A DNA stretch of 64,000 nt, taken from the NCBI RefSeq assembly GCF_900109725.1, contig NZ_FOBC01000002.1:118279-182278 (forward strand). Reading direction: 5' to 3'. A model generated the notes under the pieces. The model did no database searches. It saw only the letters and a program-made list of their open reading frames with translations, and was not told the origin of the DNA. Positions 35,986-44,476 of this stretch are shown here, piece after piece. Within the stretch, counting starts at the first letter, position 1. Every line of letters begins with the position of its first letter. Source of the stretch: Halomonas daqiaonensis. Lineage in GTDB: Bacteria; Pseudomonadota; Gammaproteobacteria; Pseudomonadales; Halomonadaceae. A program made the translations under genes and the position numbers.

Positions 35986-36830
35986 CAGGCGGCCTCCTCG
36001 TCGGGATCGGCGCCCAGGTAGACCTCGATCACCCTGGGGTCATGGGCGACCTGGTCCATGCTGCCCTCGGCCAGCACGCTGCCCTGATGCAGCACCGTCA
36101 CGGTGCGTGCAATGGAGCGTACGAAGCCCATGTCGTGCTCGACTACCACCACCGACTGCTTGCCCTTGCCGGCAAGGCCGGTCAGCAGTTCGGCGGTACG
36201 CTCCATCTCCTGCTCAGTCATGCCAGCCACCGGCTCGTCGATCAGCAGCAAGCGTGGCCGCTGCATCAGCAACATGCCGATCTCCAGCCACTGCTTCTGG
36301 CCATGGGAGAGAATGCCCGCGGGCCCGTTACGCAACTCCTCGAGTCCGATGGTCTCAAGCACCTCCTCGATACGATCCCGCACCTCGCCGGTCATCCGGG
36401 CGGTCAGCGTCGGCAGGATGCGCTTGTCGGCGGCCATGGCCAGCTCCAGGTTCTCGAAGACGCTAAGCGCCTCGAAGACCGTGGGCTTCTGGAACTTGCG
36501 ACCGATGCCGAGGCTGGCGATCTCCGGTTCATTCATGGCAAGCAGGTTGTGACGGCTGCCGAACCAGACCGAGCCGGTATCCGGTCGGGTCTTGCCGGTG
36601 ATGATGTCCATCATGGTGGTCTTGCCCGCCCCGTTGGGGCCGATGATGCAGCGCAGTTCGCCGTCGTCGATGGTCAGGTTGAGATCATCGATGGCCTTGA
36701 AGCCGTCGAAGCTCACACTGACATCCTCCAGATAGAGGATGGGACCGTGACGCACATCCACTGGAGAGGTGGCGGGCACCAGGAAATCGAAGACATGATC
36801 GCGATCGGCCAGGGAACTCAGGAAACTCAT
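35985..36830 (-). CDS. urtD: Urea ABC transporter ATPase UrtD
   Basis: A 281-residue LivG-type ATPase. Walker A GPNGAGKTT, signature LSHGQKQWLEIGM, Walker B LLLIDEPVAGMTEQE. The HGQKQWLEIGMLL signature is characteristic of UrtD. About 35 N-terminal residues precede the ATPase domain, as usual. It overlaps urtC by four bases (ATGA). Confidence 0.96.
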   Translation of the reverse strand: MSFLSSLADRDHVFDFLVPATSPVDVRHGPILYLEDVSVSFDGFKAIDDLNLTIDDGELRCIIGPNGAGKTTMMDIITGKTRPDTGSVWFGSRHNLLAMNEPEIASLGIGRKFQKPTVFEALSVFENLELAMAADKRILPTLTARMTGEVRDRIEEVLETIGLEELRNGPAGILSHGQKQWLEIGMLLMQRPRLLLIDEPVAGMTEQEMERTAELLTGLAGKGKQSVVVVEHDMGFVRSIARTVTVLHQGSVLAEGSMDQVAHDPRVIEVYLGADPDEEAA

Positions 36831-37984
36831 GCGGAGGCCTCCTTGCTGATATCGCGAGACTGCGTTTCATTGCGATCTCTGTTGAATCGCTGCCCTTGAA
36901 AACGCAGCCCTTGTAAATAGCCCAACAGACCGGCGACACCCCTGGGCAGGAAAACCGTGACCAGCACGAACATTCCCCCCAGGGCGAACAGCCAGGCGTC
37001 GGGCATGACGCCGGTGAAGACGGTCTTGGCATAGTTGACCAGCAAGGCCCCGATCACCGCGCCGTAGAGCGTGCCGCGACCGCCCAGGGCGACCCAGAGC
37101 ACGATCTCGATGGAGAGGATGGGCGAGAACTCACTGGGATTGATGATGCCCACCTGGGGCACATAGAGGGCGCCGGCAACCCCGGCGAGCATCGCCGAGA
37201 CCACGAAGACGAACAGCTGGAAGCGCTCGACGCGATAGCCGAGGAAGCGCGTGCGCGCCTCGGCATCACGACAGGCGACACTGACCCGACCTAGCTTGCT
37301 GGTCACGATGGCGCGGCACAGCACATAGCCCATCGCCAGCGCCACGCCGGTGGCGATGAAGAGCCCCAGGCGGGTGGCGTCGGTGCGCAAATCGAAGCCC
37401 AGCAGTTCCCGGAAATCGGTGAGACCGTTGTTGCCGCCGAAGCCCATCTCGTTGCGAAAGAAGGCCAGCATCAGGGCGAAGGTCATGGCCTGGGTGATGA
37501 TGGACAGGTAGACCCCGGTCACGCGCGAGCGGAAGGCCAGGAAACCGAACACCAGCGCCAGTGCCCCCGGCACCAGTATCACCATCAGAAAGGCGAACCA
37601 GGGCATGTCGAATCCCAGCCAGTACCAGGGCAGGCTGTCCCAGTTCAGGAAGACCATGAAATCCGGCAGGATCGGATCGCCATAGGTGCCGCGATCGCCG
37701 ATCTGGCGCATCAGGTACATGCCCATGGCGTAGCCGCCCAGGGCGAAGAAGGCCCCATGCCCCAGGCTGAGGATGCCCAGGTAGCCCCACACCAGATCCA
37801 CGGCAACGGCCAGCAGGGCATAGCTCAGGTACTTGCCGAGCAGGGTCACGGTGTAGGCCGAAACGTGCAGGGGATGCCCGGCCGGGACGGCCAGGTGAAG
37901 CACCGTCACCAGTGCCAGGCAGGCGAGCAGAACGCCCAGGAAGAGTCGGGTCGCGCCTTCGTTGAAGGGTTGCATCAACCACAT
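36827..37984 (-). CDS. urtC: Urea ABC transporter permease UrtC
   Basis: A 385-residue LivM-type permease with about ten hydrophobic helices. Typical segments are DLVWGYLGILSLGHGAFFALGGYAMGMYLMR and NNGLTDF, with the C-terminal GGRGTLYGAVIGALLVNYAK coupling region. The ATG at 37982-37984 is six bases after urtB; an in-frame ATG nine bases later is also possible. Confidence 0.95.
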   Translation of the reverse strand: MWLMQPFNEGATRLFLGVLLACLALVTVLHLAVPAGHPLHVSAYTVTLLGKYLSYALLAVAVDLVWGYLGILSLGHGAFFALGGYAMGMYLMRQIGDRGTYGDPILPDFMVFLNWDSLPWYWLGFDMPWFAFLMVILVPGALALVFGFLAFRSRVTGVYLSIITQAMTFALMLAFFRNEMGFGGNNGLTDFRELLGFDLRTDATRLGLFIATGVALAMGYVLCRAIVTSKLGRVSVACRDAEARTRFLGYRVERFQLFVFVVSAMLAGVAGALYVPQVGIINPSEFSPILSIEIVLWVALGGRGTLYGAVIGALLVNYAKTVFTGVMPDAWLFALGGMFVLVTVFLPRGVAGLLGYLQGLRFQGQRFNRDRNETQSRDISKEASA

Positions 37985-37990
37985 ATCGGT

Positions 37991-39598
37991 CTACCCCTCC
38001 GCCGCACGGCCCTTCTGCGGAAAGAGTCCGCGGGGGCGCTTCTGAATGAACAGGATGATGAAGACGAGCACGATGATCTTGGCCAGCACGGCACCGGCCC
38101 AGGGCTCCAGCACCTGATTGATGACCCCCAGCGACAGTCCCGCCACCAGGGTGCCCCAGAGGTTTCCCACGCCGCCGAACACCACCACCATGAACGAATC
38201 GATGATGTAATTCTGACCGAGGTTGGGGCCCACATTGGTCAGTTGGGAGAGCGCCACCCCGGCGAGACCGGCCACGCCGGAACCCAGGGCGAAGGTCATG
38301 ATGTCCACCCGGGTCGCCCTTATCCCCATGGAACGGGCCATGGCCCGATTCTGGGTCACCGCGCGGACCTCCAGTCCAAGCCGGGTACGCCGCATCACGA
38401 GCATCAGGCAGGCGAACACCACCAGGGCAAAGCCGAGGACAAAGAGACGATTCAGGGTGAGCGACAAGCCTTCATTGATCATCAAGGAGCCACTCATCCA
38501 GTCGGGCGACACCACGGTGCGGTTCTGCGGGGAGATGACCGTGCGCACCAGTTGCTGCAGGATCAGGCTCACACCGAAGGTCGCCAGCAGGGTCTCCAGG
38601 GGACGGCCCTTGAGGAACTGGATGACACTGCGTTCGATGGCGATACCCGCCAGGGCCGCCACCAGGAAGCCCGCGGGAATCGACAGGACCAGGGCCAGAC
38701 CGGGCTGGCCAGGCAGCAGCTGCTGCATCGCCCAGGTGGTGTAGGCACCCAGCATGATCAACTCGCCATGGGCCATGTTGATCACCCCCATGACACCGAA
38801 GGTGATGGCCAGTCCGATGGCCGCCAGCACCAGTACGGAGCCCAGCGACAGCCCGAAATAGAGGGTCTCGAGACCACTGTTGAGACGCAGCTTCTGTTCG
38901 ATGTCAGCAAGTGCCGCCGAGGCGGCATCGGCCACCAGGGGATCGTCGCTTCGCGTGGCCGAATTGAGCGCGGCCCGGACACGACTGTTCAGGCTCCCCG
39001 CCAGTTCGGCAATGGCGTCGATGTCCCCTTCGTCGAGGCGGTGAATCGCCAGGGCCTGATCGAGGAGACGGCGAACCTCGGCATCATCCTCATTGGCGAT
39101 CACCTCGCCCAGCGGCTCGACCATGGGGGCATCCACGCTGCCCAGGAGCTCGCGAGCCGCATCGCGTCGATCATCGACATCATCGGTATAGAGATCGAGC
39201 ATCGCGAGGGCACTCTGCAACTGTCCCCGCAGGGCATTGTTGATACCGATGCCATCCAGATCGCGGCGCGACATCTCGCCGGCGTCCTCTAACGTCAGGG
39301 CATCGATAACCGGCCAGTTGCGACCACGGTTCTCGAGCACGATCACGAAGCGCCCGGTGTCCTTATGGCGCTGCAACTTGCCGCCGAGCAATTCATCGAG
39401 CCAGCGGCGGCTGCGCTCATCACCGCTGACGATAATGGCCTCGATGGCCTCGGCCTTGGCGTCGTAGGAGGGGGAATCCAGTGATTCCAGCAGGGCCTGA
39501 CCCTGGCCCGTTTCCTCCTGGGCCTGGGCCATCAGTGCCAGGCCCAGCAACAGACAGAGAAGCCATACTCCGGGCAAGAAGGCTCGGATCATCCACAT
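37991..39598 (-). CDS. urtB: Urea ABC transporter permease UrtB
   Basis: A 535-residue LivH-type permease. The start at 39596-39598 (MWMIRAFLPGVW) has AGGA upstream and gives a cleavable signal (LALMAQAQEE). Residues ~25-230 form a periplasmic helical extension rich in short HEAT-like repeats, which is usual for UrtB and absent from LivH. The membrane part contains GVMGVINMAHGELIMLGAYTTW and the GNLWGTLVAGLSLG coupling motif. Confidence 0.95.
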   Translation of the reverse strand: MWMIRAFLPGVWLLCLLLGLALMAQAQEETGQGQALLESLDSPSYDAKAEAIEAIIVSGDERSRRWLDELLGGKLQRHKDTGRFVIVLENRGRNWPVIDALTLEDAGEMSRRDLDGIGINNALRGQLQSALAMLDLYTDDVDDRRDAARELLGSVDAPMVEPLGEVIANEDDAEVRRLLDQALAIHRLDEGDIDAIAELAGSLNSRVRAALNSATRSDDPLVADAASAALADIEQKLRLNSGLETLYFGLSLGSVLVLAAIGLAITFGVMGVINMAHGELIMLGAYTTWAMQQLLPGQPGLALVLSIPAGFLVAALAGIAIERSVIQFLKGRPLETLLATFGVSLILQQLVRTVISPQNRTVVSPDWMSGSLMINEGLSLTLNRLFVLGFALVVFACLMLVMRRTRLGLEVRAVTQNRAMARSMGIRATRVDIMTFALGSGVAGLAGVALSQLTNVGPNLGQNYIIDSFMVVVFGGVGNLWGTLVAGLSLGVINQVLEPWAGAVLAKIIVLVFIILFIQKRPRGLFPQKGRAAEG

Positions 39599-39646
39599 GG
39601 GAGAGTCCTGTGGTTTGTCGTTTGACTTAGAGCGGCGTGTCACGAT

Positions 39647-39668
39647 GGGCCGGCCTTGCGGCCGGCCC
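39647..39668 (-). terminator. Strong hairpin between urtA and urtB (attenuator-like)
   Basis: A perfect 9-bp GC-only stem (GGGCCGGCC / GGCCGGCCC) with a TTGC loop sits six bases past the urtA stop and 49 bases before urtB. No T-run follows. In binding-protein-first ABC operons such hairpins protect or partly terminate the mRNA so that the binding protein is made in excess. Confidence 0.65.
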
Positions 39669-39673
39669 GGGGA

Positions 39674-40981
39674 TCACTCGACTTCGGCTTCACTGCCGCC
39701 GCAGCTGCCCTCGACCACGTTGTAGTTGCCGCATTCCATGGGCTTGCGCCAGTCGCTGATCAGGTCGCGTGAGCCTTCCAGATAGTCGGACCAGGCGTCA
39801 CCGGCCACGGTGGACGGGGTCTCCCAGACGATGGAGAACTGGCCGTTGTCCTGGATCTCGCCGATCAATACGGGCTTGGTGATGTGGTGGTTGGGCATCA
39901 TGGCGGCGTAGCCGCCGGTAAGGTTGGGCACCGTCACGCCGATGATGGCGTCCTTGACCGCATCGACGTCGGTAGTGCCGGCCTTCTTCACCGCCTCGGT
40001 CCACATGTTGAAGCCGATGTAGTGGGCTTCCATGGGATCGTTGGTCACCGCCATGTCATCGCCGGTGTACTCGATCCAGGCATCGATGAAGTCGTAGTTC
40101 TCATCGGTATCGACGCTCATGAAGTAGTTCCAGGCCGCAAGGTGCCCGACCAGCGGTGCGGTATCGATGCCAGTAAGCTCCTCTTCGCCCACCGAGAAGG
40201 CAACGACGGGAATATCGGCAGCATTGATGCCCTGGTTGCCCAGTTCACGATAGAAAGGCACGTTGGCGTCGCCATTGATGGTCGAGACCACCGCGGTCTT
40301 CTTGCCCTGGCTGCCGAATTCCTTGATATCGGAGACGATATTCTGCCAATCCGAATGCCCGAAGGGCGTGTAGCTGATCATGATGTCCTCATCAGCCACG
40401 CCGTGTGACTTGAGATAGGCATCGAGGATCTTGTTGGTGGTACGCGGATACACATAATCGGTGCCGGCCAGTACCCAGCGCTCGACACCGACATTGTTCA
40501 TCAGGTAGTTGACGGCCGGAATCGCCTGCTGGTTGGGCGCCGCCCCGGTGTAGAAGACGTTCTCGGAGGACTCCTCGCCCTCGTATTGCACCGGGTAGAA
40601 GAGCAGGCCGTTGAGCTCCTCGACCACTGGCAGTACCGACTTGCGCGATACCGAGGTCCAGTTGCCGAAGATGACATCGACCTCTTCCTGGGCCAGCAGC
40701 TCGCGCGCCTTCTCGGCAAACAATGGCCAATCGGAGGCCGGGTCTACCACAACCGCTTCGAGCTGACGGCCCAGGAGGCCACCCTCGGCGTTCTGCTGTT
40801 CGATGAGCATCTCCACGGTGTCCTTGAGCACCGTCTCGCTGATCGCCATGGTGCCGGAGAGGGAGTGCAGGATCCCCACCTTGATGGGATCTTCCTGGGC
40901 CAAGACAGGCGTGGCGACGGCCGCACTCAACAGCGAAACGGCTAGCCAACGAGGAGTACGATAGACGTTTGACGGGATCAT
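39674..40981 (-). CDS. urtA: Urea ABC transporter substrate-binding protein UrtA
   Basis: A 435-residue periplasmic binding protein with a signal peptide (LLSAAVATPVLAQED). Typical UrtA segments are KVGILHSLSGTMAISE, DPASDWPLFAEKARELL, VFYTGAAPNQQAIPAVNYL and NHHITKPVLIGEIQ. The ATG follows AAGGAG by five bases. As first gene of urtABCDE-ureDABC-ureEFG it is preceded by a sigma-54-type promoter. Confidence 0.97.
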   Translation of the reverse strand: MIPSNVYRTPRWLAVSLLSAAVATPVLAQEDPIKVGILHSLSGTMAISETVLKDTVEMLIEQQNAEGGLLGRQLEAVVVDPASDWPLFAEKARELLAQEEVDVIFGNWTSVSRKSVLPVVEELNGLLFYPVQYEGEESSENVFYTGAAPNQQAIPAVNYLMNNVGVERWVLAGTDYVYPRTTNKILDAYLKSHGVADEDIMISYTPFGHSDWQNIVSDIKEFGSQGKKTAVVSTINGDANVPFYRELGNQGINAADIPVVAFSVGEEELTGIDTAPLVGHLAAWNYFMSVDTDENYDFIDAWIEYTGDDMAVTNDPMEAHYIGFNMWTEAVKKAGTTDVDAVKDAIIGVTVPNLTGGYAAMMPNHHITKPVLIGEIQDNGQFSIVWETPSTVAGDAWSDYLEGSRDLISDWRKPMECGNYNVVEGSCGGSEAEVE

Positions 40982-41020
40982 GGGATCTCCTTGCGATCGA
41001 TGTTGTTGTCGATGAATCCA

Positions 41021-41052
41021 GCGAGGGAGAACATCGCAAGATGTCTCTCGCT
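41021..41052 (-). promoter_or_regulatory. Imperfect inverted repeat in the urtA leader
   Basis: GCGAGGGAGAACATC and GATGTCTCTCGC flank a GCAA loop, forming a stem with small bulges about 40 bases upstream of urtA and just downstream of the predicted transcription start. It could be a leader hairpin or an operator. Confidence 0.4.
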
Positions 41053-41056
41053 TCTA

Positions 41057-41073
41057 TTGCAAGGGATGTGCCA
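41057..41073 (-). promoter_or_regulatory. Sigma-54 (RpoN) promoter of the urt-ure operon
   Basis: On the minus strand the sequence reads TGGCAC, five bases, TTGCAA, an exact match to the -24/-12 consensus TGGCAC-N5-TTGCA. It points at urtA, whose ATG is about 76 bases downstream of the -12 element. RpoN promoters need an enhancer-binding activator, consistent with nitrogen-limited expression via NtrC. Confidence 0.85.
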
Positions 41074-41160
41074 TAACGTCTATATTCCAGTTTTTACTCT
41101 ATTATTCAGGCAATTGGGTTATTTCCTCCGAAGGACCAAGATCACCGCAAGGTGATATTC

Positions 41161-41230
41161 TGGTGCAAGGGACGTATCGTCATGCCCCAAGATCGTCTCC
41201 GCCTCTGGTGCAGTGCACCGTCATGGCACA
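41161..41230 (-). promoter_or_regulatory. NtrC-like half-site cluster upstream of urtA
   Basis: TGGTGCA occurs at 41161-41167 and 41206-41212, and TGCACCG-TCA-TGGCACA at 41214-41230, the latter resembling the NtrC 17-mer TGCACCA-N3-TGGTGCA. The cluster is about 90-155 bases upstream of the sigma-54 -24 box, the usual enhancer distance. Assignment to NtrC is by similarity. Confidence 0.5.
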
Positions 41231-41250
41231 GGACGGGCAACAAAGAAAAC

Positions 41251-41277
41251 GGGGGCGCCGGCTAGACCGGCGCCCCC
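41251..41277 (-). terminator. Intrinsic terminator of tctCBA
   Basis: A perfect 11-bp stem (GGGGGCGCCGG / CCGGCGCCCCC) with a 5-base loop lies 27 bases past the tctA stop and is followed on the minus strand by GTTTTCTTTG. Confidence 0.85.
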
Positions 41278-41304
41278 GTTGGGCAGTTGCGATGGCTACG
41301 AAGC

Positions 41305-42831
41305 TCAGTCGCTCTCGGGTCCCCCCGTGCCAACGGTGCTCTGCATCCGACGGCGCAGGATTGGCCCGACGATATAGGGCAGAATCAGGCCCAGGCCGGC
41401 GAACACCCAGAGGCCGATAGCCAGGCCGCTATCCCACAGGATGGTCCAGTCACCGTCGGAGATGTCCATGGCATGGCGCAGGTTCTTCTCCATCTCCGGT
41501 CCCAGCAGCAAGCCGAGGATGATCGGTACCAGCGGGATTTCCAACTTGCGGAAGATGTAGCCGGCGACGCCGAAGGCCACCATGAAGTACAGATCGAAGG
41601 TGGTGTTGCTGATCGAGTAGATGCCCACGAAGGCGATCATGGTGACGATCGGCAGCAGATACATGGGTGGTACGGAGAGCAGCTTGACGAAGATACCCAC
41701 CATCGGAATGTTCAGAATCAGCAGCAGGAAGTTACCGATCAACAGCGCCGCAATCACGCCCCAGACGATGTCGGCATTCTGCGTGAACATCAGCGGCCCC
41801 GGCGTGATGTTCAGCGAGATCAGCAGTGCCAGCAGCACCGCCGTGGTGCCGCTGCCCGGCACGCCCAGGGTCAGCATGGGCACCAGGGCCCCGCTGGAAG
41901 CACCGTTGTTGCCGGCTTCAGGGCCGGCCACGCCACGCGGGTCGCCCTGGCCGAAGTACCCCTTCTTGCCGACCACCTTCTTCTCGAGGGTGTAGCCGAT
42001 AAAGCTGCCCAGGGAAGCACCGGCACCGGGCAGCACCCCGGCGATGAAGCCCAATACGCCACCCCGAAAGCTGGAGGGCAGGATGTTACGGATGTCGGCC
42101 CACTTCAGCGTAAGCTTGTTGACGGCCATCTTCTCCTTTCCGCCGCCGGCTTTCTCCTCGATGAAGAACAGCAGCTCCGAGATGGCGAAGAGACCGACGA
42201 TGGCGATAATGAAGTCCACCCCCTCGTAGAGCTCGAGCACACCGAAAGTGAAGCGCTGCACGCCGGTGGAATCGATGCCGACCGTGGCGATCATCAGGCC
42301 GATAGCAGCAGCAACCACCGTTTTCATGGGGTTCTTGCCGGTAATGCCGCCGAGGGTGGCGAAGGCCAGCAGGAACAACGCGAAGTACTCGGCCGGCCCG
42401 AAGGTCAAGGCGAACTTCGCCAACAGCGGGGCCAGCAGGATCAGACCGATGGTGGCCACCAGGCTACCGATGAAGGAGGCCACGGCAGAGATTGCCAGCG
42501 CCTCGGAGGCCTTGCCCTGCTGCGCCATGGGATAACCGTCGAGGCAGGTCATCATCGCCGGTTCGTCACCGGGAATGTTCAACAGGATCGAGGAAATGCG
42601 CCCGCCATACATGGCCCCGGCATAGACCGAGGTCAGCATGATCATGGCGGTTTCCGGGGCGAGCCCCAGGGTGAAGGCCAGCGGAATCAGGATGGCGACG
42701 CCGTTGGCCGGGCCAAGGCCCGGCAACGCCCCGATCAGGGTCCCCAGAAAGGCCCCGATCAGCGCGAACATCAGGTTATGCGGTTGCAGCGCGACACCGA
42801 AACCGTCCATCAAAAAGCCGAGAGTTTCCAT
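41305..42831 (-). CDS. tctA: Tripartite tricarboxylate transporter large permease TctA
   Basis: A 508-residue, ~11-helix permease. The start at 42829-42831 (METLGFLMDGFGVAL) shares a base with the tctB stop (TGATG). Family motifs GLGPANGVAILIPLAF, the YAGAMYGGRISSILLNIPG region and GVPGSGTTAVLLALL are present. With TctB and TctC it forms a proton- or sodium-driven importer for citrate or a related carboxylate. Confidence 0.93.
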   Translation of the reverse strand: METLGFLMDGFGVALQPHNLMFALIGAFLGTLIGALPGLGPANGVAILIPLAFTLGLAPETAMIMLTSVYAGAMYGGRISSILLNIPGDEPAMMTCLDGYPMAQQGKASEALAISAVASFIGSLVATIGLILLAPLLAKFALTFGPAEYFALFLLAFATLGGITGKNPMKTVVAAAIGLMIATVGIDSTGVQRFTFGVLELYEGVDFIIAIVGLFAISELLFFIEEKAGGGKEKMAVNKLTLKWADIRNILPSSFRGGVLGFIAGVLPGAGASLGSFIGYTLEKKVVGKKGYFGQGDPRGVAGPEAGNNGASSGALVPMLTLGVPGSGTTAVLLALLISLNITPGPLMFTQNADIVWGVIAALLIGNFLLLILNIPMVGIFVKLLSVPPMYLLPIVTMIAFVGIYSISNTTFDLYFMVAFGVAGYIFRKLEIPLVPIILGLLLGPEMEKNLRHAMDISDGDWTILWDSGLAIGLWVFAGLGLILPYIVGPILRRRMQSTVGTGGPESD

Positions 42832-43283
42832 CAGCCCACCTCCAGGAACGACAGCAAGCCCAGCGGTAGCGCCAGGTCGAGGGCGAAACTGAACACCAGA
42901 TACACCACCACACCGGAAATAGCCCCGGTGACATAGGCCTTGACCGGGCGGGAGCCCATTCGCCAGCAAAGGGTACCCACGGCCAGAGTGGTGCTGATGA
43001 TGAAGCCCAGCGGCTGCAGTAACATCGCATAGAGCACCAATACCACCACGGCGATGATCAACTCGACACCCGTGCGGCTCCATGGCCAGGCATTATCCGG
43101 GTCCGGTCGCACGACCATATACAGGCTGGAAAGCCCTAGAACGACGGCCAGTAAGCGTGGAAAGGTATCGGGACCGACGGCTTCGGTCCCGCCGAAGGGT
43201 TCAGAGAACTGAGTGGTGCCCCAGCCGTACGCGACGGCCAGGACGATCATCAGTATCCCGAAGATACGGTCGTTGTAAGTCAT
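42831..43283 (-). CDS. tctB: Tripartite tricarboxylate transporter small permease TctB
   Basis: A 150-residue protein with four hydrophobic helices, starting MTYNDRIFGILMIVLAVAYGW, and the GPDTFPRLLAVVLGLSSLYMV motif typical of TctB. It begins on the last base of the tctC stop (TAATG), so the three genes are coupled. Confidence 0.9.
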   Translation of the reverse strand: MTYNDRIFGILMIVLAVAYGWGTTQFSEPFGGTEAVGPDTFPRLLAVVLGLSSLYMVVRPDPDNAWPWSRTGVELIIAVVVLVLYAMLLQPLGFIISTTLAVGTLCWRMGSRPVKAYVTGAISGVVVYLVFSFALDLALPLGLLSFLEVG

Positions 43284-44269
43284 TACTCAATCAGCCCGAT
43301 ATCTTTGGAAAGCTGTTCGATATCTTCGATCTGCTCGAGGACGAACTGCTCGAATTCACCGGCGGTCATGTGAAAGGGCATCAAGCCATTCTGTTTCATG
43401 ACGCTCTTCCACTCGTCGCTGGCATAGACGGTATCCATGGCATCGGTCCAGTACGCCTTGGCCTCGTCGGAGATATCGGCCGGCATATAGAAGCCGCGCC
43501 AGTTGGGACCCACGGCATCGATACCCTGCTCCATGGCAGTGGGAATCTCCGCGTAGTCGCCGGGCAAGCGCTCTTCGGAAAGCACGGCGAGCACCTTGAG
43601 GTCGCCGGATTCCATGAAGCCCTGTGCCTCAGTGATATCGCCAGTGAACGCTTCGACGTGGCCACCGATCACCTGGGTCAGCGCCTCGCCACCGTTGTTG
43701 TAGGAAAGGTAGGCGATGCGTGGCAGGTTCTCGATCCCGGCATCCTGGGCGGCGATCAACACCTTGAGGTGATCCCAGCCGCCCTTGGCGCTACCACCGG
43801 CGAACTTGACGCTGCGCGGGTCTTCCTTTAGGGCGTCCATCACATCGTTCAGATCCTCGTACTCGGAATCGGCCGACACGGCGATGATCCCGTAGTCGGC
43901 GCCCAAGGCTCCGATCCAGTTGACCATGTCAGCAGTCATATCAGGGAACTGGCCCTGGGCCAGGCGGGTCGTGGTGGCGGTAGACGCCGCCACCAGCAGA
44001 TGATCGTCGCCGGCACGCTTGCTGATGGTATGACCGAAGGCCACCCCACCGCCGGCACCGGCCATGTTGATGGTCTGCACATTACCGGGGACCAGATCGA
44101 GATCCTGAAGCACGTTGCCCACGCTGCGGCAGGTGAAGTCCCAGCCGCCGCCCGGGTCGGAGGGCGCGATACATTCCACCTTGCCCTCTGGCTCGAAGGC
44201 AAAAGCCGAGGTGGCGGTGGTCGCGAGTACGGCGACGGCGATTAACTGAACGGGACGCTTAAGAGTCAT
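43283..44269 (-). CDS. tctC: Tripartite tricarboxylate transporter binding protein TctC
   Basis: A 328-residue periplasmic binding protein with a signal peptide (VLATTATSAFAFEPEG). The two carboxylate-binding loops are recognisable as CIAPSDPGGGWDFTCRSVG and KFAGGSAKGGWDHLK. TctC-family proteins often bind citrate, but paralogs bind many carboxylates, so the ligand is open. It is transcribed divergently from the iclR-tctDE-like operon. Confidence 0.92.
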   Translation of the reverse strand: MTLKRPVQLIAVAVLATTATSAFAFEPEGKVECIAPSDPGGGWDFTCRSVGNVLQDLDLVPGNVQTINMAGAGGGVAFGHTISKRAGDDHLLVAASTATTTRLAQGQFPDMTADMVNWIGALGADYGIIAVSADSEYEDLNDVMDALKEDPRSVKFAGGSAKGGWDHLKVLIAAQDAGIENLPRIAYLSYNNGGEALTQVIGGHVEAFTGDITEAQGFMESGDLKVLAVLSEERLPGDYAEIPTAMEQGIDAVGPNWRGFYMPADISDEAKAYWTDAMDTVYASDEWKSVMKQNGLMPFHMTAGEFEQFVLEQIEDIEQLSKDIGLIE

Positions 44270-44330
44270 GGCGCTATTTCTCCTGATGTCATGCTTGTGT
44301 GATTGTTGACTTGCAGAAGCTGACGGCTTT

Positions 44331-44348
44331 CCTTACAATTCTGTAAGG
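44331..44348. promoter_or_regulatory. Palindromic operator between tctC and the iclR-type gene
   Basis: CCTTACA-ATTC-TGTAAGG is a perfect inverted repeat with 7-bp arms, 62 bases upstream of tctC. A third TGTAAGG lies at 44455-44461, and a CATTC-CTCA-GAATG repeat follows at about 44357-44371. The IclR-type protein and the TctD-like regulator are both candidates to bind here. Confidence 0.55.
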
Positions 44349-44476
44349 CAGAACGTCATTCCTCAGAATGGAAAGGTAGGCCCGGCGTCGCGGAGCGTCA
44401 ACGCCTGACGCCTTATTTACGACCAAAGTTCAACGCAACCCTGGTTCAACACATTGTAAGGAGGCATGTCCCTTCG

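Noticed and set aside
37757..39292. 511-codon plus-strand frame opposite urtB
   Set aside because: Shadow of urtB; composition His/Gln-rich and no homology seen.
41225..41240. Second sigma-54-like sequence on the plus strand (TGGCAC-N5-GGGCAA)
   Set aside because: The -12 part lacks TT, and it points into the tctCBA terminator with no gene to drive.
41287..42936. 549-codon plus-strand frame opposite tctA
   Set aside because: His/Gln/Gly-rich composition without motifs is typical of an antisense shadow; tctA is certain.
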